From positions 198,580-262,579 of the forward strand of contig CAJNDS010002842.1 in assembly GCA_905221605.1 (NCBI GenBank): 64,000 nt of DNA, written 5' to 3'. The stretch is from Symbiodinium natans. Taxonomy: Eukaryota > Sar > Dinophyceae > Suessiales > Symbiodiniaceae. Below are positions 39,264 to 49,085 of this stretch, piece by piece. The translations under genes and the position numbers were made by a program. The notes under the pieces were generated by a model, which did not search any database, was not told the origin of the DNA, and saw only the letters and a list, made by a program, of their open reading frames with translations. Within the stretch, counting starts at the first letter, position 1; each line of letters opens with the position of its first letter.

Positions 39264-40379
39264 ATGCACTCCGCAATGGTCATGAAAGCTGGCCTGGCAC
39301 TTGCCCTATTCTTCTGGATACCGAGGACGGCAGATCGGTCGTTCCTTTCAGCCCCCCCAGACAGTTGGCACATTCCTGCGAGAGGTCAGTCACGTTTCGT
39401 GCTCCCGCAGCTTCAATGTGTCACTTCTGCATTCTCAACAAGCTCTGGACATGTTCAAACGTCCGGCACTTGCTACAGCAACGGTGTACGGAGGAAGAGA
39501 GGTGTGTTGGCCTGCAGTGTATTCCGCGGACATGGGCAGTGTGATTTGCCTGCAGGTTTGACAATTGCAGCGGGTTTTTATCATACCTGTTCAGTGCAGG
39601 CAGATGGTGAGCTCGTGTGCTTTGGAGACAACAGACTTGGGCAGTGTGACGTGCCAGCAGATTTGGGACCAGTGTTGGCAGTTTCCGCCGGCGAGCTTCA
39701 TACTTGTGCAGTACGGAGAAATGGTCAGCTCGTGTGTTTTGGAGACAACAGACTTGGGCAGTGTGATGTGCCAGCAGATCTGGGACCAGTTGTGACAATT
39801 TCCGTCGGCGAGCTTCATACTTGTGCAGTGCGGAGAAATGGTCAGGTCGTGTGTTTTGGAGACAACAGATTTGGGCAGTGCGATGTACCAGCAGATTTGG
39901 GACCAGTTGTGACACTATCCGTCGGCGAGCTTCATACTTGTGCAGTGCGGAGCAATGGTCAGCTTGTGTGCTTTGGAGACAACAGATTTGGGCAGTGCGA
40001 TGTGCCAGCAGATTTAGGACCAGTTTTGACAATTTCCGTCGGCGAGCTTCATACTTGTGCAGTGCGGACGAATGGTCAGCTTGTGTGCTTTGGAGACAAC
40101 AGATTTGGGCAGTGCGATGTGCCAGCAGATTTGGGACCAGTTTTGACAATTTCCGTCGGCGAGCTTCATACTTGTGCAGTGCGGACGAATGGTCAGATCG
40201 TGTGCTTTGGAAACAACAGATCTGGGAAGTGTAATGTGCCAGCAGATTTAGGACCAGTTTTGGCAGTTTCCGCCGGCAAGCTTCATACTTGTGCAGTGCG
40301 GACGAATGGTCAGCTCGTGTGCTTTGGAGACAACAGACTTGGGCAGTGCCATGTGCCAGGATTCTCGGAACCAGTTTGA
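39264..40379 (+). CDS. RCC1-repeat (beta-propeller-like) protein
   Basis: 371 aa, one exon. The N-terminus has a hydrophobic stretch (MKAGLALALFFWIP from the ATG at 39282) that could be a signal peptide, so 39282 is a possible start. From about residue 90 it is seven near-identical units of 39 aa (117 bp) of the form HTCAVRRNGQLVCFGDNRLG and then QCDVPADLGPV, the RCC1/BLIP-II-type blade with paired Cys. RCC1-like propellers bind proteins or chromatin; the partner cannot be told. The repeat is so regular in DNA that it is probably a young amplification. The reading frame stops at 40379 while decayed repeat units continue. The antisense open frame is a shadow. Confidence 0.8.
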   Translation: MHSAMVMKAGLALALFFWIPRTADRSFLSAPPDSWHIPARGQSRFVLPQLQCVTSAFSTSSGHVQTSGTCYSNGVRRKRGVLACSVFRGHGQCDLPAGLTIAAGFYHTCSVQADGELVCFGDNRLGQCDVPADLGPVLAVSAGELHTCAVRRNGQLVCFGDNRLGQCDVPADLGPVVTISVGELHTCAVRRNGQVVCFGDNRFGQCDVPADLGPVVTLSVGELHTCAVRSNGQLVCFGDNRFGQCDVPADLGPVLTISVGELHTCAVRTNGQLVCFGDNRFGQCDVPADLGPVLTISVGELHTCAVRTNGQIVCFGNNRSGKCNVPADLGPVLAVSAGKLHTCAVRTNGQLVCFGDNRLGQCHVPGFSEPV

Positions 40380-40680
40380 ACATGCTTGCACCGTGTGGGA
40401 AGATGCTCAGCCCGTCTGCCTTGGAAACCACGACGATGGACTGACGTGCAGAGGACGGGGGACCACTTTTGGCAACCTAAACGGGGCGATTATCATACCT
40501 TGTTTTAGTGCGGTCTGGTGCTCAGCTCGGCTGCTTTGCTGCCAGAGTGCGTTGTGCGAGTAGAATTGGGAACCAGCTGTGGCAGTCCGAGTGGGCGATT
40601 TCATACCAGCGCAGTGCAGCTGCAGATGCTGAGCTCATTTGCTCATGTCCTCGAACTCAAAGACTGCGCTGTGCCCAGCT
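40380..40680 (+). pseudogene. Decayed RCC1 units after the stop
   Basis: After the TGA the repeat theme goes on out of frame: HACTVWEDAQPVCLGNHDDG then LTC in one frame, and later FHTSAVQLQM. Units are diverged and shifted, so the ancestral gene had more blades. Confidence 0.6.
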
Positions 40681-41294
40681 GCTGATCATGCAGAAAAGCA
40701 CTACTGAGTGCGCACGTGACTTGCAGCACTGCAAAATCGCGTCACTTGCCAGCCTTTGCGACTCCACATGCCCTGGGCCTGAAGACAAAACACCCGCCCG
40801 GAAAGCCTACAACAATCTTGAATCACCAGCGCCGGCACAGCGGCCGCACAATCCTCAAATCGCAAATGCTGCCTAGTATGACCTTCAACTTTATTTATAA
40901 GTCTGACTAATGTGTCTTCAGTTCTTTCTACTGTACAAATGTTCTGCGACCAGTTGCTTAGGGTGCTCTCTGTCTGTCATTTGGGCTTCTTTTCGAAATA
41001 CTTCAACCTCATCCCCAACATCTGGCACTGATAGGGTTAAACATTGTGTTTTTGAAGCAGGGCCCGAACTACCCATGAACGGAACTGGATTTGCTACTAC
41101 GCGAACCACCTATCGGCAAGTTTGAAAATAGCTCGGTTGGTTCAAAGTCAGGTGAACTGGATGAATTTGATACAGGCTCGTTTCTTCTCCTCGCTCCACT
41201 ATCAATCATTACGCGCCCCTCCTCCCTTGACGTTCCTCTTCAGCCCATGTTTTTGGTGAGATCACCCCCACCTGTTTAAAGAGGGGGCTAATTA
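40681..41294. other. Spacer between RCC1 gene and hAT element
   Basis: No recognisable gene; short frames only. No telomere-like repeats. Confidence 0.5.
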
Positions 41295-41302
41295 GCCAGG
41301 CA
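41295..41302. repeat. Left target site duplication
   Basis: GCCAGGCA, identical to 49599-49606. Confidence 0.85.
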
Positions 41303-41311
41303 CTAGGTAGG

Positions 41312-41470
41312 CATTTCACGACGTGCTACACGTTAGCACGCCACGTTGCACGGATTGCCACGTTAGCGTGATTCATTTCACTTGCTCCCACGTGTAACAT
41401 TTCCCGAGCGGCACGTGTTATAGCAGAAACGATCATTCCGAAATCGATGCTGGCACGTGTAACAGCTGGC
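41312..41470. promoter_or_regulatory. Left subterminal repeats of hAT element
   Basis: Several copies of a CACGT-based motif: ACGTGCTACACGTTAGCACG, CCACGTTGCACGG, CCACGTTAGCGTG, CCACGTGTAACA, GCACGTGTTATA and GCACGTGTAACA. The right end (49545-49585) has ACGTGCTAAC and CACGTTAACACG. Such repeats usually bind transposase; binding here is inference. Confidence 0.6.
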
Positions 41471-41635
41471 GTGAAATCTTGTCGTTGTTGACATGGGCTG
41501 TGTGACGTCTACGGCAGGCCCAAGTGGAGAGCAGGAGTTGTGAACAGAAGTTCCAGAGCTGCGAAACACATGAGCAGACAAGACCCATGAGGGATTTCCA
41601 GTGCCTGAGCATCTTCTTGTTTGAGGGTCGAGGCC

Positions 41636-41877
41636 ATGGGGCGCCGCGGCTTTGACAATCGCAACAACAAGCATGTCATGGAGCTGCTCGTCCCAAGTCA
41701 CCTCGTGCTGCTGCAGCCTGGGGAATCCAAGAGGATCAACTTGCACTACGGCGGCCACGAGAGCTTTGAGGTCCCAGGAACGGCGAAGTGCGGGCGATAC
41801 AAGTGCAGGCATTGCCCGGCCTTTTTCAGCGGTGATGCACGCAGGGCTGCTCGGCATTATCTGCCCACGGGACTTCC
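41636..41877 (+). CDS. hAT transposase exon 1, BED-like zinc finger
   Basis: Starts at ATG 41636 (MGRRGFDNRNNKHVMELLVP). Residues about 55-80 contain YKCRHCPAFFSG and ARRAARHYLP, a C-x2-C...H arrangement like the BED finger at the N-terminus of hAT transposases, which binds the transposon ends. The frame runs on to 41971, but the part after LPTG resembles the intronic repeat (TTTTAGGGGCTTGAAAC), so the exon probably ends near 41877. An exon may be missing before 42571. Confidence 0.6.
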
Positions 41878-42507
41878 CAAGAGCTTCTTGGTTGCATGTT
41901 TTAGGGGCTTGAAACAGTCGAGTGATCAAGTTTGGGGGGTTCAGTCTGCCGTTAGCAAAGAGTTTGTCTGAGCAGTGCGCAATGGTTCTGGAACTGGGTT
42001 TCGGAGTGTTGAAACTGCTTCTGGAAGAGGTTGTACAGTTTTCAAGTCTCTAGAGATGTCAATATCGGTCTCGTCTTGGAAAACGCTCCTATGAACGTGA
42101 TTTGGAGTGTTGAAATTGCCCATAGACTTGGGTTCAGTAGGTGTCCAGCCCAGTTGGTTTCGGGGTCTCAGAAAGGGATTTGGGCGCCGAAGCTGATCAG
42201 GAATCGGTGTTGTGAGGTGTCCAAACTGCTTGCAGTAGTGGGCTTTGGAATGACTTTGGGGGGTTCCAAACTGAGATTTCAGCTTGCTCTCCAGTTAGAG
42301 GGACTGCTTGGCCGCTGACTCATGCAGGCTTTTGGTCCAGTGGCGATGCTGCCGGGGTGTCGCTCTGCACAGCTCCGCCGCTCAATCTTGTGGGGCAGCT
42401 GGCGGATCTCAACTGTGTCGAGCACCTGAAGGCCGGTGACAAAAGAACGTTTGGTGACATGTCATCACAAGAGCTTCCCTTCTTGATACTCTTGCGGCTT
42501 CGGGTAG

Positions 42508-42570
42508 TTTGTCCGAGTCTGTCCGAAGTCTGTCCGAAGTCTGTCCGAAGTCTGTCCGAAGTCTGTCCAG
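42508..42570 (+). repeat. 11-bp tandem repeat TGTCCGAAGTC
   Basis: About five copies ending at the acceptor of transposase exon 2; the last one provides the pyrimidine tract and AG. Confidence 0.85.
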
Positions 42571-43035
42571 GCCCGGGCGTTCTTGGCTGGCGACGATGTG
42601 TCCAACATGGGCACCATGACGGATGCTCCCCCGAGGAAAAAGAAGGGTGATGCTGCCGAGCAAAACTGGGACATCTTGTCGGCTTCACTCACTGATCCCA
42701 GCCGTTACCGAGTGGATGCGGCCAACAAGAAGGACGTGTCTCGCCTCCTGGCTGTTGCTTTCAGCACGGGCGGTGTTCCGAGTAACTTTGCGGAGAACTA
42801 CCACTTCAAGTTGGCCATGAAGACTTTGCAGGAGATGCTTGTGGGCTCTGCGCCATGGAAACCACCTGGACGCAAGGATCTCGCCAAGATGCGCCCGCTG
42901 GAGTCTGCTGCAGCAGTCCACGACACGTCTGTTTGGATGGCTTCCGTTCGACACTTGACTTTGGCCGTCGATGGCCGCAAGATGGCCGAGGGCAGGTTCA
43001 AGGAGTCGATGCTGAACACTGCTGTGGCGCTCTCA
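42571..43035 (+). CDS. hAT transposase exon 2, start of catalytic domain
   Basis: The acceptor GTCTGTCCAG ends five tandem 11-bp units. It reads AFLAGDDVSNMGTMTDAPPR then a Lys cluster, later LLAVAFSTGGVPSNFAENYH (the F-x-x-x-G-V-P hAT block) and WKPPGRKDL, and ends around LAVDGRKMAEGRF, where the Asp-Gly is the expected first catalytic Asp (D of D-D-E). Donor GTTGCT at 43036 in phase 0. Confidence 0.75.
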
Positions 43036-43773
43036 GTTGCTGGCCTTGAAGCGCAGTTTTGGCTGCTTGAACTTACCTGGAAGGCAGTTTGGGCTACCTA
43101 AAACTTGTTTTTGAGGTTTCCAAAGCACTCCGGGCCGCTCTTGCCCCAGAAAACTGCTGCAAGCGACACAGGGTCCAGCTATATGTTGTGTGTCTTCGCC
43201 CCAAATGCAGTTTGGGCTGCCTAAAACTTGGTTTTGAGGTTTGCGGAACACTCAGGGCGGCTCCTGCTGCCTGCTATTGCTTGAATGGGTCCAGCTAGTG
43301 CTTCAGCTTCTGTGTGTTCACCCCAAATGCAGTTTGGGCCCCCTAAAACTTGTTTTTGAGGTTTCCCAAACAATCAGGGCAGCTCCTGCCGCAGAAAATT
43401 GCTTCCAGCTGAATACTGTTTTTGGGAATTGAAACAACGTTTTGCATCCTTGAAACGGTTGCCAGCCACTCGGGCCGGCTCCTGCCATGAAGCCTGCCCA
43501 CATGAAACCTACAATTTTGCTTGCTACTGCTGCTCTTGGGATTTCGTCCTTTGCCCACTCGTTAAACAGCGTGAAACTACGTTGTGGAGGCGCGTGATTT
43601 TCCCCCTCTCCGCGGACGGGAGCGGTGGCCCGTTGTTTCCAAGTGGACTGTGAGCGTGTCTCCACCAAAACGATGCTGTCCTACTTGAAACGCAGTTTTG
43701 GCTACTTGAAACACGTGTCCAGGTCAATTAGCGTTTGCTGAAAGCCAGTCAAGCCAGTCGTTGACAGCGCAAG
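43036..43773 (+). repeat. hAT intron with 122-bp tandem units
   Basis: Three units start GCAGTTTGGGCTGCCTAAAA at 43083, 43205 and 43327 (period about 122 bp). Later parts have GTTTCAAG/CTTGAAAC-type short palindromes seen in other introns of this gene. Confidence 0.8.
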
Positions 43774-44746
43774 GTCGTGGGCTGTGGCGAGGAGCGCTTC
43801 TTGAGGTCGGAGGACATGAGTGCGGTTCCGAAGGACACGGACCACACAGCCGAGTACGTCGAGGCCATCTTTTCGCAGGTTGATGGTCATCCGGCCCCCT
43901 CTGTGCCGGTCAACCTGGTCGCTGCTGTGGTCATGGATAGCCCAAATGTCAACAAGGCTGCCATGAAAGTCTTGGCAGAGAAGTACCCAAGCATCGCCTT
44001 CTTGCCCTGCGCTTTCCACGCGCTGGACAATTTCTTCGGGAAGCTCGTGAAGAACGTCGAGCTCTTGGACAGGGCACGTCACTGTGCCAAGCGCCTGACG
44101 AAGTTCGCTTCCTCGAAGTCGCGGGTGCGTGCTGCGTTGCAACGTCTCGCAGCCAAGCAGGCTCGCCGCAGATCGCGCGCTGCAGGCAAGAAGTGCCACG
44201 CAGTGTTCTATGTTACGGTCCGCAAGTCTCGCCACTACCCCGTGATGAGGCAGGTCAAGCGGGCCTACCAGATGAACCTGCCGGCCTTCTTATACTTTCG
44301 GACCGACGAGGCCAAGAATGTGTGCGCTCCCTTCAAGCACTGGGAGGCCGTCCATCGCATTGCTGTGCGCAGTCGGGCTGCGTTTGTGCAGCTGGCCAAG
44401 TTTTTCCTGGCCATCCTCAAGCCCGTCATGCGGAAATTGCGGTTGGTGGATGCAGCCAGTGCGACCTTGCCGCATTTGCTGCTTCATTTGATCGACTTGA
44501 GGCATGACCTAATCGCTGCATTCCAGAACATGGGCTACAGCTACCGCTTGATGCGTGCGAAAGACGATGTGGACATCGAGGAGGCGCTGAAGCAGGACCT
44601 GAAGAAAATGGTCGGCCTTTACAACGACATGGCCAAGGCTTTGATGAGCAACTGGACTGTTGCCGCCTTCCTTGCGGACCCCTTCCATGTCATCAAGTAC
44701 CGCGAGGAGGTGCGCGAGCGTGGAACCATGCGCTTGGAGGCCAAAT
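43774..44746 (+). CDS. hAT transposase exon 3, catalytic core
   Basis: Joins exon 2 in phase 0: VVGCGEERFLRSEDMS, then HTAEYVEAIFSQVDG. The block NLVAAVVMDSPNVNKAAMKV holds the second catalytic Asp and is the V-x-x-D-x-x-x-N signature of hAT/DUF659 proteins; SIAFLPCAFHALDNFFGKLV follows, the usual C-x-x-H-x-L-x-L block. It then continues as an all-helical insertion domain (LRLVDAASATLPHLLLHLID). It ends at GTAGGG with one codon base. Confidence 0.85.
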
Positions 44747-45045
44747 GTAGGGGCAAGCACTGGTTTCAGGGGGTTGAAACAACGTCTTCATGCCACGAAC
44801 CGGCACTGTTCAACTTCCGGGACCGCTTCCTGCTATGAGCGCACCATGCAAGTCGTGCCCTGTTCTAAACACTGGTTTCAAGGGTTCAAAACAACATTTT
44901 GATGTGCCGACCAGCAGCGTTCGCAGTGTTCCCACATCCAGGACGTATTCCTGTTGCAAGCAGACGACACAGCGCATATGGTTGTCAAAACAAGGTTTTA
45001 AGGGCTTGCAATCTTGTTTCAGCCACTGTTTTCTCTGCCAGGCAG

Positions 45046-45225
45046 GGTTTGATCCGACCAAGAACATGCCCTCTGGCTTGGACGATGCAAAATGCTTCCG
45101 GTCATTGGCCTTCCATGCGGAGCGGGCAATGCTGGACATCATACCTCGCATCTTCCAGGAGAAGCCGCGTCAGAAGCAGGCGCGAGCCCAGCTGCGGAGC
45201 TACATGACACAAACTGGGTCCTTTT
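45046..45225 (+). CDS. hAT transposase exon 4
   Basis: With the acceptor CCAGGCAG the phase matches exon 3 (split Trp) and it reads FDPTKNMPSGLDDAKCFRSL and later IIPRIFQEKPRQKQARAQLR. Donor GTCCGC leaves one base. Middle helical part of the transposase. Confidence 0.7.
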
Positions 45226-45297
45226 GTCCGCGGACGCTTGTCTGACACCCCTATCCCCCCACCCAGAATTACCAAAACCAACCCCTTTTTTCCAAAG

Positions 45298-45465
45298 ACC
45301 CCAAGCCGGCAACTGTGCTGAGGAAGTTGGCAAGCTGGTGGGATGACGCGGGCTTTGATTTCATGGCCAATCCCAAGCGCAGCCGCCCCATCCCATTGCA
45401 CCAGCTCTGGTGCGCGCATGATTTGGATGCTCCCGAGCTTTGCCACATCATGCTTCGCTTGGCAG
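45298..45465 (+). CDS. hAT transposase exon 5
   Basis: The acceptor CTTTTTTCCAAAG is followed by PKPATVLRKLASWWDDAGFD and later LHQLWCAHDLDAPELCHIML. The W-W pair before the C-terminal domain is typical. A GC donor (GCCTGG) after RLA gives the phase needed by exon 6. Confidence 0.75.
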
Positions 45466-46233
45466 GCCTGGCTTGCCTGGACTCGTGTAGCAGTTTGTGC
45501 TGGAAGAAGTTATGTTCAACCCATGTTTCGAGCTCCCCAAAGTAGCAAAGGGGCTAGGGTTGAGGGAAAAATGGAAGGGTTCAGGGTTTGGGCTCAGGTT
45601 TTGGGGTCCCGTGGCAGCTTCTGCTGTAGAAGAAGTTATGTTTAGCGATGTTTCGAGCTCCCCAAACTAGCAAAGGGGCAGGGTTGAGGGTTCGGCCTCA
45701 GGGTTTGGGGTCCCGTGGCAGTTGTGCAGTAGAAGTCATTCTTAAACTTATGTTTCGAGCTCTCCAAAGCAGCGCAGGGGCTCGGGTTTAGGGTCTACTG
45801 TGTCCGAAACCCAAACAATCACAGCCGTTGGCGGCCCTGTGGTAGGGTTGACGGTTTTGGTTTGAGGGTTTTCGGTTCTTTTTCGGGACGGAGGCTTGCT
45901 TTCCTGCGAGGGATGACACTTTCGAGTTCTGTAAATCTTGTTGGGTTTACGGTCTGGGGTGTCGGGAAATGCTGTTCTCGCCTGGCTGCGGCCGGTCATG
46001 GAGTTTTTTAGGGTTGTGTGGCTCATGTTTCTCACGCCTCGGCCTGTGCCAGCGGTTGGTCGTTTGGGCCCACGTGTGTCGTGTCCGCTCTCGGTGTTTG
46101 TCCCGCATTGGGTCCTCGACCCTGCCGCCTTGGCCCTGCGTAATGTCTGCATTCTTGCAGCTTTTCTGCGTTGGAAGGCATGCGCAAAGCATGCTGCGAA
46201 ACAGGCGCATAATCGGGAAGCCTGGCTCAAGCC
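45466..46233 (+). other. First part of the last hAT intron
   Basis: Three diverged repeats of a unit containing AGAAGTTATGTT...CGAGCTCCCCAAA...GCAAAGGGGC and GGGTTTGGGGTCCCGTGGCAG at about 45500-45780. Open frames on both strands (45748-46390) overlap the H3-like start and look like shadows. Confidence 0.6.
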
Positions 46234-46806
46234 ATGCCGCCCAAAAAAAAACCGGCAGCGGCCGCGCCTGCAGCCAGAAGCGGATACAAGCAAGGAGAGA
46301 TCGCCGACCAGGAGATCAAAACAGAGCAGAAGTCCGGCAAGCACGCTATACCGGGCAAGCACTTCCGGAACCTCGTCAGAGCCATCCTAGCATGTCTTTG
46401 CGAGGAGAACGGGTTGGAGTGGAATGACCTGACCATAAAGATGAAGGGCATGGCGGCGTTGCAGACGGCGGCCGAAGCAGCAATGATCGAGATCATCGCT
46501 GCAGCAGAGAAGCTTGCCAACCACCGTGGTGCTAGCAGCGTGTGTCGCGTGGACCTTGTGCAGCTGCGACACCTTGCGGATGGCATGTCGGCGAGCGCAA
46601 TCCAGCTTCTGCAATGCGCCGCAGACCGCCACCGCGTCATAGAGCTTTACCAGGCCAAGTTCGCAGTGATGCACAGGGCGCCCTCCAGTCGCCGACAGCG
46701 TGTTCTGAAGCAGCGTAAGTTTCTCAGCGGCTTGCAGAAGCAGCCAAGAACCCCTAGGGTTGCCAAAAATCCAGCCCCCAAGAACCGCTGCGCAAAGAGG
46801 CGCTAG
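46234..46806 (+). CDS. Histone H3-like protein nested in the hAT intron
   Basis: 190 aa, uninterrupted, on the transposase strand inside its last intron. ATG at 46234: MPPKKKPAAAAPAARSG, a short basic Lys/Ala-rich tail. Residues about 27-55 read IKTEQKSGKHAIPGKHFRNL then VRAIL, which lines up with the H3 block E-I-x-x-x-Q-K-S...L-V-R-x-I (alpha-N helix and alpha 1). Next MAALQTAAEAAMIEIIAAAE matches the H3 alpha-2 helix (A-L-Q-x-A-x-E-A), and VDLVQLRHLADG the D-x-Q-L-x-R-x-x-x-G of alpha 3. Loop 1 is about 7 residues longer than in H3 and the tail lacks the usual modified lysine contexts. A basic C-terminal extension (SSRRQRVLKQRKF and more) is unusual. It could be a divergent H3 or CENP-A-like variant carried as cargo. 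Promoter not recognised. Confidence 0.7.
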   Translation: MPPKKKPAAAAPAARSGYKQGEIADQEIKTEQKSGKHAIPGKHFRNLVRAILACLCEENGLEWNDLTIKMKGMAALQTAAEAAMIEIIAAAEKLANHRGASSVCRVDLVQLRHLADGMSASAIQLLQCAADRHRVIELYQAKFAVMHRAPSSRRQRVLKQRKFLSGLQKQPRTPRVAKNPAPKNRCAKRR

Positions 46807-47386
46807 GTTGGGCAGCTTCTGAAAGGGCGCCAGAGCCATCAACGGAAGCTTTTAAGGCCCTGAAAGCTCGGTCCTGGACTGGTGTACACCCTATCAACCT
46901 CAACCCCTAAACGTGAAACCCTAAACCCCAAACCTAAACCCTAAACCCTCAACCCTCAACCTTAAACCCGAAACCCTAAACCCCAAACCTAAACCCAAAC
47001 CGGCAGGTGGTGTTTTAGGGTGTTCCAACACAGAAATGGCATGTGTTGAGCCCCCGTGCCCCTTGTAAAGCAAACTCTGCTTCAAACAGCCTTTTTAGGT
47101 CCTTGAAAGTCAGAAATGAAGGTCTTCTGTCATGCTCTTTCGTGAGGGCTCTGGCCAGAGGCATGGCTTGCAAGTCGCTTCTTGCACAGAAACCTTCTAA
47201 GCGGGTGCATGCGACGGTTTTGGCGAGCAGAAAGCTTCTCGACTCCTTGAAACAGAGAAAAGAAAGGCTCGTCCCTCACCGTCCTTGAGAATGCCCTGAA
47301 CCTTACACCTGACCTTACACCTGAAAGCGTTTCAAGTCCTTGAAACACACAAATAGAACCCTAAACAGCCTTTGAATTCCTGGCAG
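46807..47386 (+). other. Second part of the last hAT intron
   Basis: A degenerate CCCTAAA/CCCAAACC stretch at 46895-47002, the only notable telomere-like text inside the element, then several short inverted motifs, for example the palindrome GTTTCAAGTCCTTGAAAC at 47330-47347. Confidence 0.7.
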
Positions 47387-47685
47387 GCTGTGTGCCTTCG
47401 CAAAGCGCATCCGAAAGGATCAATGGCCTGGTCAAGTTCACCACCGGGAATGTGCTTCAGAACAACTTCTCCTGGGATGCGCGGGTTGCCAGCGCAGTGA
47501 TCTGCGACAAGTACCGCAAACTCGCAGCGTGCGGCAAGAAGAGGAAGCACTGCGACACACGCGCCGGACATTGGGATGACGAGGACTGGAACATGGAGGC
47601 CGACAGTGACAAGGAGGATCTTTCGGATGACGCAGACGCCAGGCCAATGGAAGCTGGCTTGGATTTCGAGGCGCTGTCCGCCTAA
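47387..47685 (+). CDS. hAT transposase exon 6, C-terminal dimerisation domain
   Basis: The acceptor TCCTGGCAG is followed by CVPSQSASERINGLVKFTTG and NNFSWDARVASAVICDKYRK. P-x-x-x-x-x-S-E-R is the signature of the hAT C-terminal domain, with the third catalytic acidic residue region. It ends in a long acidic tail (WDDEDWNMEADSDKEDLSDD) and TAA at 47683-47685. Phase matches exon 5. Confidence 0.8.
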
Positions 47686-48147
47686 ACACCTTCCTCACTC
47701 TCAGTCCCTTTCACCCCCTATAAAGCATGGCCCAAACAGTGTTTCAGTACCTTCAAAAGTAGCCCAAAACTTCCAGGCGGATCCAGTTCCAGACGCACCC
47801 TCGCTGGGCTCGGCAAGCTCCGCTTCCACTTCCAGCAGCTCCAGTTCCTCAGCAGAGAGTTGCTCAGACTCCGACGACTGAGTCTCCAAGGGCGACGACT
47901 TTTGGTGCCTGCTTGTTTTCTTGTCCAGAGGCGTTCATGAGTCTCCAAAGAGTTCCAGACACGGCCGTCTGGGCAAGAGCATCGCAAGACCACTTGAAAC
48001 CCTAAGTCCAGATACCTTGCAAGGCACAAATCCAATCAACCCTTGAGATAGGGCTTAGCCTTCAGGTTTAGGATAGGGGCTTAGGGTTACTTGGTGGGGA
48101 AGTCACTTCCATTGGTTTTAATTGCTAGAAAGACTATGGCAGTAAGG

Positions 48148-48221
48148 AGCACCAATGGTCGGGCGGTTAAGGTGTTGGGCTGTCGACCGCTCATGTCCAG
48201 GTTCGAATCCCGGAGGCGAGC
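48148..48221 (+). tRNA. tRNA-like sequence (tRNA-derived, probably not functional)
   Basis: A near-consensus A box TGGTCGGGCGG (48156-48166) followed by GTTAAGG, and a perfect B box GGTTCGAATCC (48200-48210), with tRNA spacing. Acceptor ends do not pair and the anticodon stem is broken, so this is more likely a tRNA-derived SINE head than a working tRNA. Confidence 0.35.
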
Positions 48222-48382
48222 TTTTGGTTTCTCCATACAATCGTGTGCTATCTCTGACTTTGGGTCCCCTGAAACGCCGATGGGAGAAGGCAAACCTCCG
48301 TAAAGACATTGGCTGGCAAACCCTCAATCCTAAAAGGTGCTGTGTGGCAAGCCCAAAACCCTAGAAGTAGAGGCTGAGTGCT

Positions 48383-49085
48383 GGTTCCAGGCTTTTAAAG
48401 GGTTCAAAGTCTGGATTCCTGGACTGCAGGCGCAGAACAGGCCCAGAACAGGCCCAAGCCCCAAAAAGGAGAAGTTGCACGGCAGCCCTAAACCCTAAAA
48501 GGCGCTGTGGCAAGCCCAAGACCGTGACAAAACAACAAAGCAGGCCTGGGTACTGGTTCCAGGCCCCTAAAACGACGACAAACAAAAAAATCCACAACCC
48601 GCCAAAACACACGCTCGCTTTGGTTCCTGCTTTCGCTGAGCCTAAGTACTGGTTCCAGGCCACTGAAACGGTGGCAAGCTTAAATGATATGCAGTGTGAA
48701 AGGTGCTTTGTGGCTTGCCCAAAACCATGACCATACAACAAAACAGAGGCTGAGCACTGGTTCCAGGCCCCTAAAACGGCGGCAAGCTAACAACAGGTTC
48801 CAGGCCACTGAAACGGTGGCAAGCTTAGTGTGGCCTGCCCAAAACCACAGGCTGACTCCTGCTTCTAGACATTAGGCCGGACTTTGGACCCTCCAAAACC
48901 TTGATTGGAAACTTACAGTCCCTGAAATGCCGAAAAAGGAAACGGTTGCCAACAACAACTGAGGAGGGGTTAAACCTTAAAACCCGAGAAGGTTCCAAGG
49001 TTAAGCAATGCAACCTAAACCCTTCACCTTTACACCTTACAGAGGCTACATAGGTACTGCTTCCAGGCTTTTCAAACGGTGGCAG
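48383..49085 (+). repeat. Dispersed short repeat GGTTCCAGGCC..AAACGG
   Basis: Copies of (T/C)GGTTCCAGGCCCCTAAAACG or GGCCACTGAAACGGTGGCAA at about 48383, 48555, 48649, 48757, 48794 and 49057. Weaker forms (TGGTTTCAGGGGGTTGAAAC at 44761, TGGTTTCAAGGGTTCAAAAC at 44873) occur in the transposase introns. Confidence 0.7.

Noticed and set aside
39421-40431. 336-aa antisense ORF over the RCC1 repeats
   Set aside because: It is open only because the 117-bp unit is a multiple of three; the sense frame has the RCC1 pattern.
45748-46427. ORFs on both strands overlapping the H3-like start
   Set aside because: Arg/Ser/Pro-rich shadow frames; only the frame from 46234 has conserved blocks.
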